Positions 1 through 8,263 of a stretch of DNA of 35,658 nt are shown piece after piece (the first letter of the stretch is position 1; each line of letters begins with the position of its first letter). The notes beneath the pieces were generated by a model. That model was not told the DNA's origin. It saw only the letters and a program-made list of their open reading frames with translations, and did no database searches. This DNA is from JBDKVA01 sp039679375 (lineage in GTDB: Bacteria > Bacillota > Clostridia > Acetivibrionales > DTU013), in NCBI GenBank assembly GCA_039679375.1, contig JBDKVA010000205.1, forward strand, positions 1 to 35,658. Direction: 5' to 3'. A program made the translations under genes and the position numbers.

Positions 1-629
1 TACGCTCTACCAGCATCCCAAGTGCATTTGACGTCGTACATAAGAGCTTTGCCTCCATGTATCGAAGCAGAACGGGTGCAAATGTTTCCTCCGCTAATGA
101 GAGCTTGAGATTATACTTGTTTATCAGTAGATTGTAGAGAGACTGTCCTTTGACCATCTCCCCGCTCAGGTCGCTGAACCGGCTGGCCAGCAAGTAGTTG
201 GTCTCCAGCAGCATCGGTTCGCCATCAGCTGCACGAAGGCGGAATACCCGGTATAAAGGTTCTCCGATAGCCACTCCAAATAATTTCGCCAATTTTTCAT
301 CAGCCGTTATACCCAAAAAATCCAGCACCTCAGTTTCCGGATTTTTGCCCATGCGCCTCATATCATCGTCGAAGCTGTAAATCCTGAGTAAGTCCTGCTT
401 AATTGGCGGCTTGGATACGAAGGTACCCCTGCCTTGAATGCTGGTTACATATCCTCCCTGTATGAGTTCCTGCATCGCCTGACGTACAGTGGTACGGCTA
501 AGACTATAATCCCGGCACAGCTCACGCTCGGACGGAAGCCTGCTTCCCTCTTTATACGTACCGTTGCCAATGAGCTCAGTAAGTATTTTAGTTAACTTTA
601 AATATTGGAAATCCTGTATTTTTGTCATA
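1..629 (-). CDS. GntR/HutC-family transcriptional regulator, 3' end cut by window edge
   Basis: The minus strand is open from ATG at 629 to the window edge, so about 209 residues of the N-terminal part are visible. Residues ~5-70 form a winged helix-turn-helix of GntR type (SRLPSERELCRDYSLSRTTVRQAM, then GGYVTSIQGRGTFVS split by the wing). The rest reads as a UTRA effector domain (EPLYRVFRLRAADGEPMLLE), which in this family binds a small-molecule ligand. The ATG is preceded by an AGAGG ribosome binding site. A good sigma-A promoter and two palindromic operators lie directly upstream, pointing to autorepression. The gene diverges from the peptidase pair, which it may also control. The C-terminus is not in the window. 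The family call is firm; the ligand is unknown. Confidence 0.9.
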
Positions 630-655
630 GAGTTTTTTACCTCTGTTATTGATTG

Positions 656-667
656 TTGTAATTACCA
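656..667. promoter_or_regulatory. Operator O2, TTGTAATTACCA
   Basis: A second copy of the site with one mismatch between its arms. It lies 43 bases centre to centre from O1, about four helical turns, and between the promoter and the start codon of the GntR-type gene. Confidence 0.55.
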
Positions 668-698
668 TTACACACCTAATTTCTTCAAAATGTTCAAC

Positions 699-710
699 TG
701 GTAATTACCA
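699..710. promoter_or_regulatory. Operator O1, perfect palindrome TGGTAATTACCA
   Basis: This 12-base perfect palindrome starts a few bases after the -10 box of the regulator's promoter, so it covers the start of the transcript. The TGGT...ACCA outline resembles known sites of HutC-type GntR regulators such as NagR/DasR. A bound repressor would block the gene's own transcription. Confidence 0.65.
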
Positions 711-718
711 CTACCTTT

Positions 719-747
719 AGTGTATTCGCAACCAATGCTATTGTCAA
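719..747 (-). promoter_or_regulatory. Promoter of the gntR-type gene
   Basis: On the minus strand TTGACA (747-742) is followed by 17 bases and TACACT (724-719). This is a near-consensus sigma-A promoter, with the start point expected near 712. It fires toward the regulator at 629. Confidence 0.7.
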
Positions 748-877
748 GCGGAAAATTAATAATATTTACAAAAATATACCGTCATATTATCAACAATTTG
801 GATAGATACACAAATTTGCGCCAAAGTCATATTTTAACTTGTATCATAATTGTAATACCAATTGCTCGATTAGCGTA

Positions 878-906
878 TTGACTTTCCCTAATCCAAGGAC
901 TACAAT
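878..906 (+). promoter_or_regulatory. Promoter of the M20 peptidase / C26 hydrolase pair
   Basis: TTGACT (878-883), a 17-base spacer and TACAAT (901-906) make a strong sigma-A promoter, with transcription expected to start near 913. TGTAATACCA at 851-860, just upstream, resembles a degenerate copy of the GntR operator. Two GTCATAT heptamers lie at 781-787 and 826-832. Confidence 0.65.
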
Positions 907-1002
907 AACATCACTAGTGGTTTGGGCTGAAACACTGGACGAAAAGATGCGTGCAGAAGTTTTGCTCAGACTCCTAATACAATGTGCGGAGGGATGGGAA
1001 TT

Positions 1003-2373
1003 ATGAGTATCGGCCAAGTACATGCATATATCGACCAACACGTTGATATGGGGATATCGATGCTAAAAAGTTTGATTGAGCACCGCAGCACCAGCACTGA
1101 TGGTTACGGCATTCGCGAATGTGCGGTATTCCTGGAGAAGCTTCTCAAGGATATGGGAATCACAGCACGGATAATTGAAACCTCCGGTCATCCCGTGGTA
1201 TATGGTGAATGCCGTGCGAAGCGTCCGGATGCGCCCACCATCGTAATATACAACCATTATGATGTGCAGCCTGCCGGAAATGAAGCTGCATGGGATACTC
1301 CGCCATTTTCGGCCATTGAGAAAAACGGCCGGATATATGGCCGCGGGGCGGGTGACAATAAAGGCCAGCTCACAGCCAATCTGTTCGGGGTACTCGCATG
1401 GCTGCAAGTTTATAAACATACACCTGTTAATGTAAAGTTCATATACGAAGGCGAGGAGGAGATCGGATGCCGTTCTTTTCAAAGCTTTCTTAATGAGTAT
1501 CCGGAACTTCTGCACGGCGATGTTGTCGTCATATCAGACTCCAGCATACATACCAGCGGCGCGCCCTTCATACTATACGGTGTGCGCGGCTCACTCCGGT
1601 TCAGTCTGCGATCCGCCACCTCAAATACGGACCACCATTCAGGAAACAAAGGCGGCGTGATTCCGGAGGCGACATGGGAGCTGATAGACGTGCTGTCCTC
1701 AATGCGTGATGCCGACGGCAAAGTGGTTATAGAGGGCTTTTACGACGGCATTGTAGGTCCTACCGCGAAGGATCTTGAGATGATTGACAACGCACCCTAT
1801 GATCCTGAAGTACTTTCTGAAACCTATGGACTTGCAAGACCATTGATGTTATCCAAACGCGAATATTATTCAAGGCTCATGTTCAGACCAACTCTGAGCA
1901 TAATTTCCATGCAAAGCGGGCAGCCGGGCAGGGAGGGAACGCCGCCTGGCGCAATCCCGGGAAAAGCACAGGTCATGCTTAACGTCCGCTTTCCCTATGC
2001 ACAGACCGGCCAACAATTATTTCAAGCTATTGAGAGGCATGTAAAAAAGAGAAATCCCTATATTGAGGTGATTTATCATAACGCCAGCGCCGCCTCCCGG
2101 ACAATGGCTGATCTTCCTATAATGGAAGCCTTGAGCTCCGCTGTAGAAATTGCATTTGGTAAAAAGCCCATACAGCTTCCCGCAATGGGCGCATCCTGGG
2201 GCTCGTTCCATCTGTGGGGGGAGCTTATGCATATTCCCGCGGTAATTATCCCCTACGCCAACGCAGATGAAAACAATCATGGCCCTAATGAAAATATACG
2301 TATTGACTGCTTCGTTACAGGTGCGCACACAATGGCGCAAATACTTCAGTCATTGGACGAATTCCGGAATTAG
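1003..2373 (+). CDS. M20-family metallopeptidase (dipeptidase-like)
   Basis: A 456-residue protein of the M20 (ArgE/DapE/CPG2, carnosinase-like) family, zinc-dependent hydrolases of dipeptides and acyl-amino acids. Visible metal ligands and active-site residues are His85 (YNHYDVQP), Asp118 (GAGDNKGQ, bridging), Glu152 as general base and Glu153 (EGEEEIG), Asp179 (VISDSS) and His426 near the C-terminus (NNHGPNE). The dimerisation 'lid' domain lies between. There is no signal peptide, so it acts in the cytoplasm. The start at 1003 is chosen because GGAGGG at 988-993 is correctly spaced for it; an in-frame ATG at 982 lies before that site. It is followed by a GC hairpin and a C26 hydrolase, suggesting joint breakdown of gamma-glutamyl or other peptide-like compounds. 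The substrate is not determined. Confidence 0.92.
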   Translation: MSIGQVHAYIDQHVDMGISMLKSLIEHRSTSTDGYGIRECAVFLEKLLKDMGITARIIETSGHPVVYGECRAKRPDAPTIVIYNHYDVQPAGNEAAWDTPPFSAIEKNGRIYGRGAGDNKGQLTANLFGVLAWLQVYKHTPVNVKFIYEGEEEIGCRSFQSFLNEYPELLHGDVVVISDSSIHTSGAPFILYGVRGSLRFSLRSATSNTDHHSGNKGGVIPEATWELIDVLSSMRDADGKVVIEGFYDGIVGPTAKDLEMIDNAPYDPEVLSETYGLARPLMLSKREYYSRLMFRPTLSIISMQSGQPGREGTPPGAIPGKAQVMLNVRFPYAQTGQQLFQAIERHVKKRNPYIEVIYHNASAASRTMADLPIMEALSSAVEIAFGKKPIQLPAMGASWGSFHLWGELMHIPAVIIPYANADENNHGPNENIRIDCFVTGAHTMAQILQSLDEFRN

Positions 2374-2392
2374 TCGGAACAGCAACCGCTTT

Positions 2393-2408
2393 CCGGGCAG
2401 ACGCCCGG
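2393..2408 (+). repeat. Intercistronic hairpin
   Basis: CCGGGC and GCCCGG pair perfectly around an AGAC loop in the 76-base gap between the peptidase and the hydrolase. No T-tract follows, so it more likely protects mRNA or gives partial read-through control than acts as a full terminator. Confidence 0.5.
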
Positions 2409-2449
2409 GTTACGATCAATAGATTATTACAGTTTAGGAGAATAGTATT

Positions 2450-3109
2450 GTGAAAAAACCTCTCATTGGAATCACTCCTGCATTGGAAGGCGGTAAATAC
2501 ACCCTGTTTTGCAACTATTGCGAAATGGTGGAGCGTGCAGGCGGAATTCCCGTCATATTACCCTGCGGGTTTGACGCCATCCACGTACTGCATGGCATTT
2601 TATTTTCCGGCGGCTGCGACCTGTCGCCAGAGACCAGCGGCTGCGAGGCTTCACCGCTTATCAAGGGAGTAACGCCGGAGCGCGACGCTTTTGAATCGCA
2701 AATATTTAATCAGGCAATGACAGCCGGCCTTCCCATATTAGGTATATGCCGCGGGCATCAATTAATCAATGCCTTACTGGGAGGTACAACTATACGAGAC
2801 ATTTCTGAAGCCGGATACGCCGAGCAGCATAACCGCGGTACGGAGCTTGGACCGCATCCCGTCGCGACTGTGCCGGGTACGTTGTTGTGCAGCCTGATCG
2901 GTGATTACAAAGAGGTATGGAGTACTCACCATCAAGCTGTGAAATCTCCGGGCAGAGGACTTGTCATAAACGCTTATTCTCCTGAGGGAATTGTTGAGGG
3001 AATTGAGCACGAAAGCGGCCGGATACTGGGCGTACAAACCCATCCCGAGCGCATGGATATGCTTGAGCCCTTTGAATGGCTCATAGAGCTCGCTGCTGAA
3101 AGGATGTAA
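2450..3109 (+). CDS. Peptidase C26 / PuuD-like gamma-glutamyl hydrolase
   Basis: A 219-residue class I glutamine-amidotransferase-like hydrolase. The nucleophile elbow is GICRGHQL with Cys100, and the catalytic pair His198 and Glu200 sit in QTHPE near the C-terminus. FSGGCDLSP at ~50 is the usual glycine turn of PuuD-type enzymes, which remove gamma-glutamyl groups from amines such as gamma-glutamyl-GABA. It starts with GTG, spaced 8 bases from AGGAG. It is slightly shorter than typical PuuD (~250). It lies in one operon with the upstream M20 peptidase, which supports two-step breakdown of a gamma-glutamyl compound (inferred). It converges with the AraC regulator; no clear terminator is seen in the 15-base gap. 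Confidence 0.88.
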   Translation: MKKPLIGITPALEGGKYTLFCNYCEMVERAGGIPVILPCGFDAIHVLHGILFSGGCDLSPETSGCEASPLIKGVTPERDAFESQIFNQAMTAGLPILGICRGHQLINALLGGTTIRDISEAGYAEQHNRGTELGPHPVATVPGTLLCSLIGDYKEVWSTHHQAVKSPGRGLVINAYSPEGIVEGIEHESGRILGVQTHPERMDMLEPFEWLIELAAERM

Positions 3110-3124
3110 ATTTACAGGAATATT

Positions 3125-5359
3125 TTAAGCAATAAAATTCTTACGGTATTCATCCGGAGTTTTACCCGTATGCTTCTTGAAGATCCGTATAAAAGTGCTA
3201 ACGCTTGAGTACCCGACTTTTTCCGAGATCTCCTTGACTTTTACAGAAGGATTATTAAAAAGCTCTATTGCTTTTTTTATACGGTAATTATTTAAGTAGT
3301 AATTGAAGTTTGTGCCTACCTTCTCCTTAAAATAGGTAGAAATATAGTTGCTTGTAATTCCGATCTTTTTAGCAAGCAAATCCAGATAAATCTCTTCCGA
3401 ATAGTGCTTTTCGATATAATCAGTTATATTGTCTATAATATAGTCGCCTTCTTTTTTGTGATTTTTGATATAATCCGTAACTAAAATAGTAAAATGACCG
3501 CATAGATCACTATACTCTTCAATAGTTGTAAACAGGTTAAACTGTGAATATATATTGGCGATATCAAAACATGCAGGCACTTCGTTATACAACTTTGTAA
3601 GTACTTTTATACCGCAGTTGATTATTTCAATACAGAGGAGCTGAATGTTATATTGTGTGACCCCTCTTTTAATATTATTTTGCAGAATATCCTTTATGAA
3701 TTCCAGGCATTCATTTTGCTCTGCATTTGTCATGAGCTTATTCAATAGTTCTATTTTATCAGATGACAAATAGTATATATTATTAAATGTCTTGATTATA
3801 TTTTCCGACAATATCTGTGTAGTATTTAAAAGCTTTCTGGATTTATACATCTCAAAAAGCTTATCATATGTCTTATGCAATTGTGAAGTATCACTGCATA
3901 TATTGCTTAAAATGATTGTGAAAAAAACATAGTCTTCTTCATATTTAAGCTTACCGGCTATATCTTCAATGATAGAGGCAATATCCTGCATGTCCTGATT
4001 GACATTTATGATTGATATGATTTTATCACTCTCTATTTGGAATGTGATTGAATCGTTGAAATAATTACCCAGGTATAATTCAATAAGTTCCTCCAATATA
4101 AATGTTCCTTTACCGGTTTCCTCAAGGAACTCATTTTTATACTTATCTTTAAAATGGATTACAAAGCATAACAGAATGTAATTATTAAAGGAAAACTGCT
4201 TTTTCATCTCGCTTAGCGGCGAGTAGCTGCCCTTGAGTCTTGATTGATATAAATAGGATTCCAGCATTGAGCTTTTTGCTTCACTATCTTTAACAATCAA
4301 TTGAATACTGTCGCGGATATTTTTCAGACCAAGGAATTCACTGCCGGAAGGCTTATTCATTGAATGCTTTATTATATCTCCGATTTGCTTTACAGGATCA
4401 TTGAATACCTTTACTAAATAAACTGATAGGACTATACCCAATAAAATTGAAATTATCGCAATCAACCTGAATATTGTATTGGTCTTCCTGAGTTGTTGCT
4501 TAAGCGTGGCATTGGAAAGAAATGTGACATATATTAATCTATCTTCACCTGACCGGCGGGAAAACAAATATCCATTATTTGTCTTCTTATATTGTGCGTC
4601 AATGAAAATGTTTTCATTACTCATATCCGTACCCTGTTCCAAAGGATAAATCAATTCATTTTCATAATTAAAAATATAAAAATTATCTGTTTTATCTATA
4701 GAATGATAAAGTGTATTTACATCAATAAGTGCAACGATAATAAAGCTCGAGTTATTATCTCCTTTAAGTGCCAATGGCATTAATATATGGCTTAAAGGGT
4801 TATTGCTGTTATAATTTGAATAATCCAGAAATATACCCGTAGGATAAAAACAAAAGTTATAATCCTTTTTCATTTCTTTTAGCCAGAAATCTTTTGTATA
4901 AGACGGATTTTGATAAAAAGCTCCGAAATATCTTTCTGAGTCAAATGTAGACTCCATTGTCAGAACATTTTTATTGGAATCTTCAGGCAGAACAAAGATA
5001 GATTCCAGGTATTTTAAAACACCTTCACTGGAGATTAGATATTTATCTTTATAAAGATCAACGATCTGCTTTTGTGCAAAATGTGTTTGTTGTCCACTGA
5101 TTATAGAAGAAAAGACATTCTCGGAGATTAAATTCAAAAGTACATTTTTAATCTGATATAATTTTTCGTCAAACTTATCCGCTTTATAATCTATTGAGTA
5201 ACTGGCATTATTGATTATTTCCTGTTCGATGTTACTAATGAAGAAATTATAGGCAATGAAATAAAAAGTAGAGGAAATCAATATAATAAGTAAGAAACAT
5301 GACATTAATCTTACAAACATGGAATTTGAAAGCAATGTCCGGATATTTGAATGTTTCAT
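3125..5359 (-). CDS. Membrane-anchored AraC-family regulator with extracellular sensor half
   Basis: A 744-residue protein. A membrane segment lies at ~11-33, an extracellular sensor region (Cache-like by layout) at ~35-290 and a second membrane segment at ~295-315. A linker and a variable cytoplasmic middle follow, then a C-terminal AraC-type double helix-turn-helix over the last ~100 residues (LAKKIGITSNYISTYFKEKV and ISEKVGYSSVSTFIRIFKKH). This one-protein sensor-regulator architecture is common in Bacillota beside LplABC-type importers, where it activates the divergent transport operon. The start at 5359 is preferred because the ATG at 5374 overlaps the GGAGGA binding site. It is visibly more AT-rich than the genes around it. 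A decayed relative of its middle section lies at 21706-22031. Confidence 0.9.
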   Translation of the reverse strand: MKHSNIRTLLSNSMFVRLMSCFLLIILISSTFYFIAYNFFISNIEQEIINNASYSIDYKADKFDEKLYQIKNVLLNLISENVFSSIISGQQTHFAQKQIVDLYKDKYLISSEGVLKYLESIFVLPEDSNKNVLTMESTFDSERYFGAFYQNPSYTKDFWLKEMKKDYNFCFYPTGIFLDYSNYNSNNPLSHILMPLALKGDNNSSFIIVALIDVNTLYHSIDKTDNFYIFNYENELIYPLEQGTDMSNENIFIDAQYKKTNNGYLFSRRSGEDRLIYVTFLSNATLKQQLRKTNTIFRLIAIISILLGIVLSVYLVKVFNDPVKQIGDIIKHSMNKPSGSEFLGLKNIRDSIQLIVKDSEAKSSMLESYLYQSRLKGSYSPLSEMKKQFSFNNYILLCFVIHFKDKYKNEFLEETGKGTFILEELIELYLGNYFNDSITFQIESDKIISIINVNQDMQDIASIIEDIAGKLKYEEDYVFFTIILSNICSDTSQLHKTYDKLFEMYKSRKLLNTTQILSENIIKTFNNIYYLSSDKIELLNKLMTNAEQNECLEFIKDILQNNIKRGVTQYNIQLLCIEIINCGIKVLTKLYNEVPACFDIANIYSQFNLFTTIEEYSDLCGHFTILVTDYIKNHKKEGDYIIDNITDYIEKHYSEEIYLDLLAKKIGITSNYISTYFKEKVGTNFNYYLNNYRIKKAIELFNNPSVKVKEISEKVGYSSVSTFIRIFKKHTGKTPDEYRKNFIA

Positions 5360-5463
5360 TGGAAAATCCTCCATAATTATCTATAGATGTTGAATTAAAG
5401 ATTCATCAGCGATATTACTTCGGCTATATAGTTGTTATAATAGAAGAATAAATACCCTAATTT

Positions 5464-5492
5464 AGTTTAGCATGCTTTCATTAAGTTATCAA
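5464..5492 (-). promoter_or_regulatory. Promoter of the AraC-type regulator
   Basis: On the minus strand TTGATA (5492-5487), 17 bases, then TAAACT (5469-5464). This is well placed about 100 bases upstream of the regulator's start codon. Confidence 0.65.
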
Positions 5493-5581
5493 TATAACAG
5501 ATGACTGTATATTATTGCGAAAGAAAAAGAAAAAGTCCTGAAAGAAAAATATGCAATTCACAATTTCTACGATAATTATTA

Positions 5582-5602
5582 ATTTCTCTACTTTAGAGAA
5601 AT
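5582..5602. promoter_or_regulatory. Inverted repeat ATTTCTCTA-CTT-TAGAGAAAT
   Basis: A perfect 9-base inverted repeat with a 3-base centre, about 26 bases upstream of the -35 box of the transport operon. It is a candidate regulator binding site; no T-tract argues for a terminator. Confidence 0.45.
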
Positions 5603-5627
5603 CAAACATAATCAGAGTTTTTAAACA

Positions 5628-5656
5628 TTGAAATAAACATTGGTTTTTTCTAAGAT
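5628..5656 (+). promoter_or_regulatory. Promoter of the LplABC-type transport operon
   Basis: TTGAAA (5628-5633), a 17-base spacer, then TAAGAT (5651-5656). The start point is expected near 5663, where a perfect palindrome begins. Confidence 0.65.
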
Positions 5657-5660
5657 GAAA

Positions 5661-5676
5661 TTGTTAACGTTAACTT
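5661..5676. promoter_or_regulatory. cre-like / LacI-type operator (GTTAACGTTAAC core)
   Basis: GTTAACGTTAAC at 5663-5674 is a perfect 12-base palindrome with a central CG. The 16-base window matches the CcpA cre consensus (WTGNNARCGNWWWCAW) at all but one position. It lies on the expected transcription start, where a bound repressor would stop initiation. This suggests carbon catabolite repression or a local LacI-type repressor. Confidence 0.6.
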
Positions 5677-5710
5677 TGATGAAATGATTTAAATGAAGGA
5701 GGAAGTTGAA

Positions 5711-7240
5711 ATGACAAGAAGACTCGTTTGTACTATTCTTATCCTTGCATTATGTATTTCTTTTGCGGCATGTACTAAAACAGAAGGGGCCGGAGCTGAT
5801 AAAGATGCGGCACAAACAACACCACAGGCTACTCAGCAGCAAAGCACCACTCCGGTGGATAATAAAATATTCGCAAAAGATACGGTTAATCTCAGCATAT
5901 TAATTCCTAACAGTGTTTCATGGCCGTTTAAGGAAGACTGGTTTGTAAAAAAGGCTATTGAAGAAGCAACTAATGTTAAACTGGATGTTGTACTTGTAGA
6001 AGATGAGAAAGCTACAGAGAAATTCAATCTTCTGGTAGCATCCGGAAGTCTGCCTGATATAATTACACAGTATACAATTTCAACTTCAAATCAGTATGCG
6101 CTTCAGGGAGCATTTATAAATACCGAGAAATATTTGGATAAAATGCCCAACTTCAAGAAATATCTGGAGGGAAATCCGGATGTAGCCGGTCCTATTAGGG
6201 CTTCAGACGGAAATTTATACGCTTTTCCGGGCAAGGGTCAGGGCTCCGATAATCGAAGAGTCTGGATATACAGAAAAGATATTTTTGACAAAAATAGTTT
6301 GGTTCCTCCAACAACTCCGGACGAATTATATAATGTATGTAAGAAGCTTAAGGAAATATATCCTGAATCGTATCCGTTTGCAACCAGGATGGGGATTGAA
6401 TTGATGTTACCGTCATGGGGTTCATATTGGAGTTTATTCCCATATTATGATTTTGATAAGAACATTTTCAAATATGGGCCAATAGAAGAGGGCTATAAAA
6501 ATTTGCTGGTTTATATGAATAAACTGGTGAATGATAAATTAACTCCTCCGGATCTGTACTCAATCAATACCAAAGCATGGGTCGATCTGATGGTACAAAA
6601 CAAGGCATTTATAACGACCGACTATGTCGGCAGGATCGATTCGGTGACTAAATCCGGTAAAGAGGTTAATCCTGAATTTCAACTGGCATATATGACTCCG
6701 GTCAATAAAGCTGCAGGGTATACTGCTGTAAGTGTGGGCAACTTCATTGTATCCTCCAAGTCTAAAAAAATTGAGGAGGCTGTAAAGCTCATCGACTGGT
6801 ATTATACAGATGAAGCAAAAGAATTGCTCAGTTGGGGTAAAGAAGGGGAAACCTATGTTACAGTTGATGGGAAGAGACGTTTCATCATGTCGGACTATTT
6901 AAAGGAATATGGTCTCACAGCAAGCGGATGGAACCTTGTAATTGATGAGGGCGCAATAATGTCAAGTTATAGCCAGTATGCTCAGCAAGCTACGGCTGAA
7001 ATGCCGCAATATGAATGGAGATATAATCCTGCAGAATATATGCAGCTGACGGAAGCAGAAAATGAAGTGGTAATGACTATAGGAGCAGATGGAAAGAAAT
7101 ATGCACAAGAACAGGAAGCGCTCTTCATTCTGGGACAGAAAAACTTCAGCGAATGGGATTCATATGTCAAGGAAGTAGAAAACAAGGGGTTGTCAAAATT
7201 GCTGGATATGTACACCAAAGCATATGAACGCTATAAATAA
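5711..7240 (+). CDS. Extracellular solute-binding lipoprotein, LplA/YtcQ type
   Basis: A 509-residue lipoprotein that should capture sugar oligomers for the two permeases downstream. The N-terminus is a lipoprotein signal ending in FAAC, with the lipidated Cys at 21, followed by a Gln/Thr/Ala-rich spacer of ~40 residues. The body has features of the large family-1 solute-binding proteins (GSLPDIIT at ~110, then WIYRKDIFDKN). The start at 5711 is chosen because AAGGAGGA at ~5697 precedes it and the earlier in-frame ATG at 5693 overlaps that site. A long hairpin follows the stop codon. No ATPase gene is linked; in this family a shared MsmX-like ATPase usually serves (established for Bacillus). 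Confidence 0.9.
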   Translation: MTRRLVCTILILALCISFAACTKTEGAGADKDAAQTTPQATQQQSTTPVDNKIFAKDTVNLSILIPNSVSWPFKEDWFVKKAIEEATNVKLDVVLVEDEKATEKFNLLVASGSLPDIITQYTISTSNQYALQGAFINTEKYLDKMPNFKKYLEGNPDVAGPIRASDGNLYAFPGKGQGSDNRRVWIYRKDIFDKNSLVPPTTPDELYNVCKKLKEIYPESYPFATRMGIELMLPSWGSYWSLFPYYDFDKNIFKYGPIEEGYKNLLVYMNKLVNDKLTPPDLYSINTKAWVDLMVQNKAFITTDYVGRIDSVTKSGKEVNPEFQLAYMTPVNKAAGYTAVSVGNFIVSSKSKKIEEAVKLIDWYYTDEAKELLSWGKEGETYVTVDGKRRFIMSDYLKEYGLTASGWNLVIDEGAIMSSYSQYAQQATAEMPQYEWRYNPAEYMQLTEAENEVVMTIGADGKKYAQEQEALFILGQKNFSEWDSYVKEVENKGLSKLLDMYTKAYERYK

Positions 7241-7252
7241 TAGTGCCTGTAA

Positions 7253-7283
7253 GGAGTCAGACTGCATACCGCAGTCTGACTCC
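7253..7283 (+). repeat. Strong intercistronic stem-loop after the binding-protein gene
   Basis: Thirteen bases (GGAGTCAGACTGC) pair perfectly around the loop ATACC. There is no T-tract. A hairpin between a binding-protein gene and its permeases typically stabilises the upstream mRNA or lowers read-through, so that binding protein exceeds permease. Confidence 0.7.
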
Positions 7284-7314
7284 GAAGCTTATTCGTTAAA
7301 AAGGAGTGCTTACT

Positions 7315-8244
7315 TTGCTTATTAGTGCAGGAAAAAAACAATCCGATTTATATAAAAGATTTCACGTCAGCAGATACTTGCTTATTTTATTGGTTCCGGC
7401 TCTGTTATACTTCATATTGTTCGCATATGTGCCAATGTGGGGAGTGCTGATTGCATTCAAGAATTACAAGCTGTTTATCGGATTCAGCGGCAGCGAGTGG
7501 GTAGGTTTGAAATATTTTAGATTATTTTTCAGTTCATCTGACATGTTTAATATATTGAGAAACACATTTTTGCTCGGTTCATACTCAATACTGTGGGGCT
7601 TCCCATTTCCTCTTGTTTTTGCTCTTATTCTGAATGAAGTAAAAAATCTCAGGTACAAGAAGCTTGTTCAGACCGTCAGTTATATGCCTTACTTTCTTTC
7701 TACCGTTGTAGTTGTGGGGTTGGTTCAATTATTCCTATCACCTACATATGGCATTATTAACCAGTTAATAGAACGATTTGGGTATGAAAAGGTAGTTTTT
7801 CTGCAAAACGCATCTTATTTCAGGACCATATTTATTTCATCGGGAATATGGCAGAATATGGGGTGGGACGCTATTGTTTATATTGCCGCGTTATCCAATA
7901 TTGATCCAAATCTGTATGAAGCTGCAATGATTGACGGTGCTAATAGATTCAAACGCTTGGTTCATATAACCTTACCCTGCATTTCTGCTACTATAATAAC
8001 ACTTCTATTATTAAGGATGGGCAGTGTAGTTAATGTAGGCTTTGAAAAGGTGTTTTTATTGCAGAATGAGGCCATTTATTCAACCTCTGATGTTATTCAG
8101 ACATATGTATGGCGGCAGGGGCTGCAGGCTGGAAACTTCAGTTATGGAACCGCAGTCGGCCTGTTTAATTCTGTAGTAAATTTGATTTTTCTTATCGCCA
8201 GTAATTTTTTAGCAAAACGCTATTCAGAAACCAGCTTATGGTAA
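7315..8244 (+). CDS. ABC importer permease, LplB type
   Basis: A 309-residue integral membrane protein with six predicted membrane helices. The binding-protein-dependent transport motif (EAA loop) is at ~200: YEAAMIDGANRFKRLVHITL. It belongs to the carbohydrate-uptake permeases that pair with an LplC-type partner, here the next gene. The TTG at 7315 is preferred as start because AAGGAG at 7301-7306 is 8 bases upstream; a GTG at 7306 overlaps the binding site. The N-terminal residues before the first helix are basic and cytoplasmic. Confidence 0.9.
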   Translation: MLISAGKKQSDLYKRFHVSRYLLILLVPALLYFILFAYVPMWGVLIAFKNYKLFIGFSGSEWVGLKYFRLFFSSSDMFNILRNTFLLGSYSILWGFPFPLVFALILNEVKNLRYKKLVQTVSYMPYFLSTVVVVGLVQLFLSPTYGIINQLIERFGYEKVVFLQNASYFRTIFISSGIWQNMGWDAIVYIAALSNIDPNLYEAAMIDGANRFKRLVHITLPCISATIITLLLLRMGSVVNVGFEKVFLLQNEAIYSTSDVIQTYVWRQGLQAGNFSYGTAVGLFNSVVNLIFLIASNFLAKRYSETSLW

Positions 8245-8263
8245 TCAAGGGAAGGTGAAAAAT

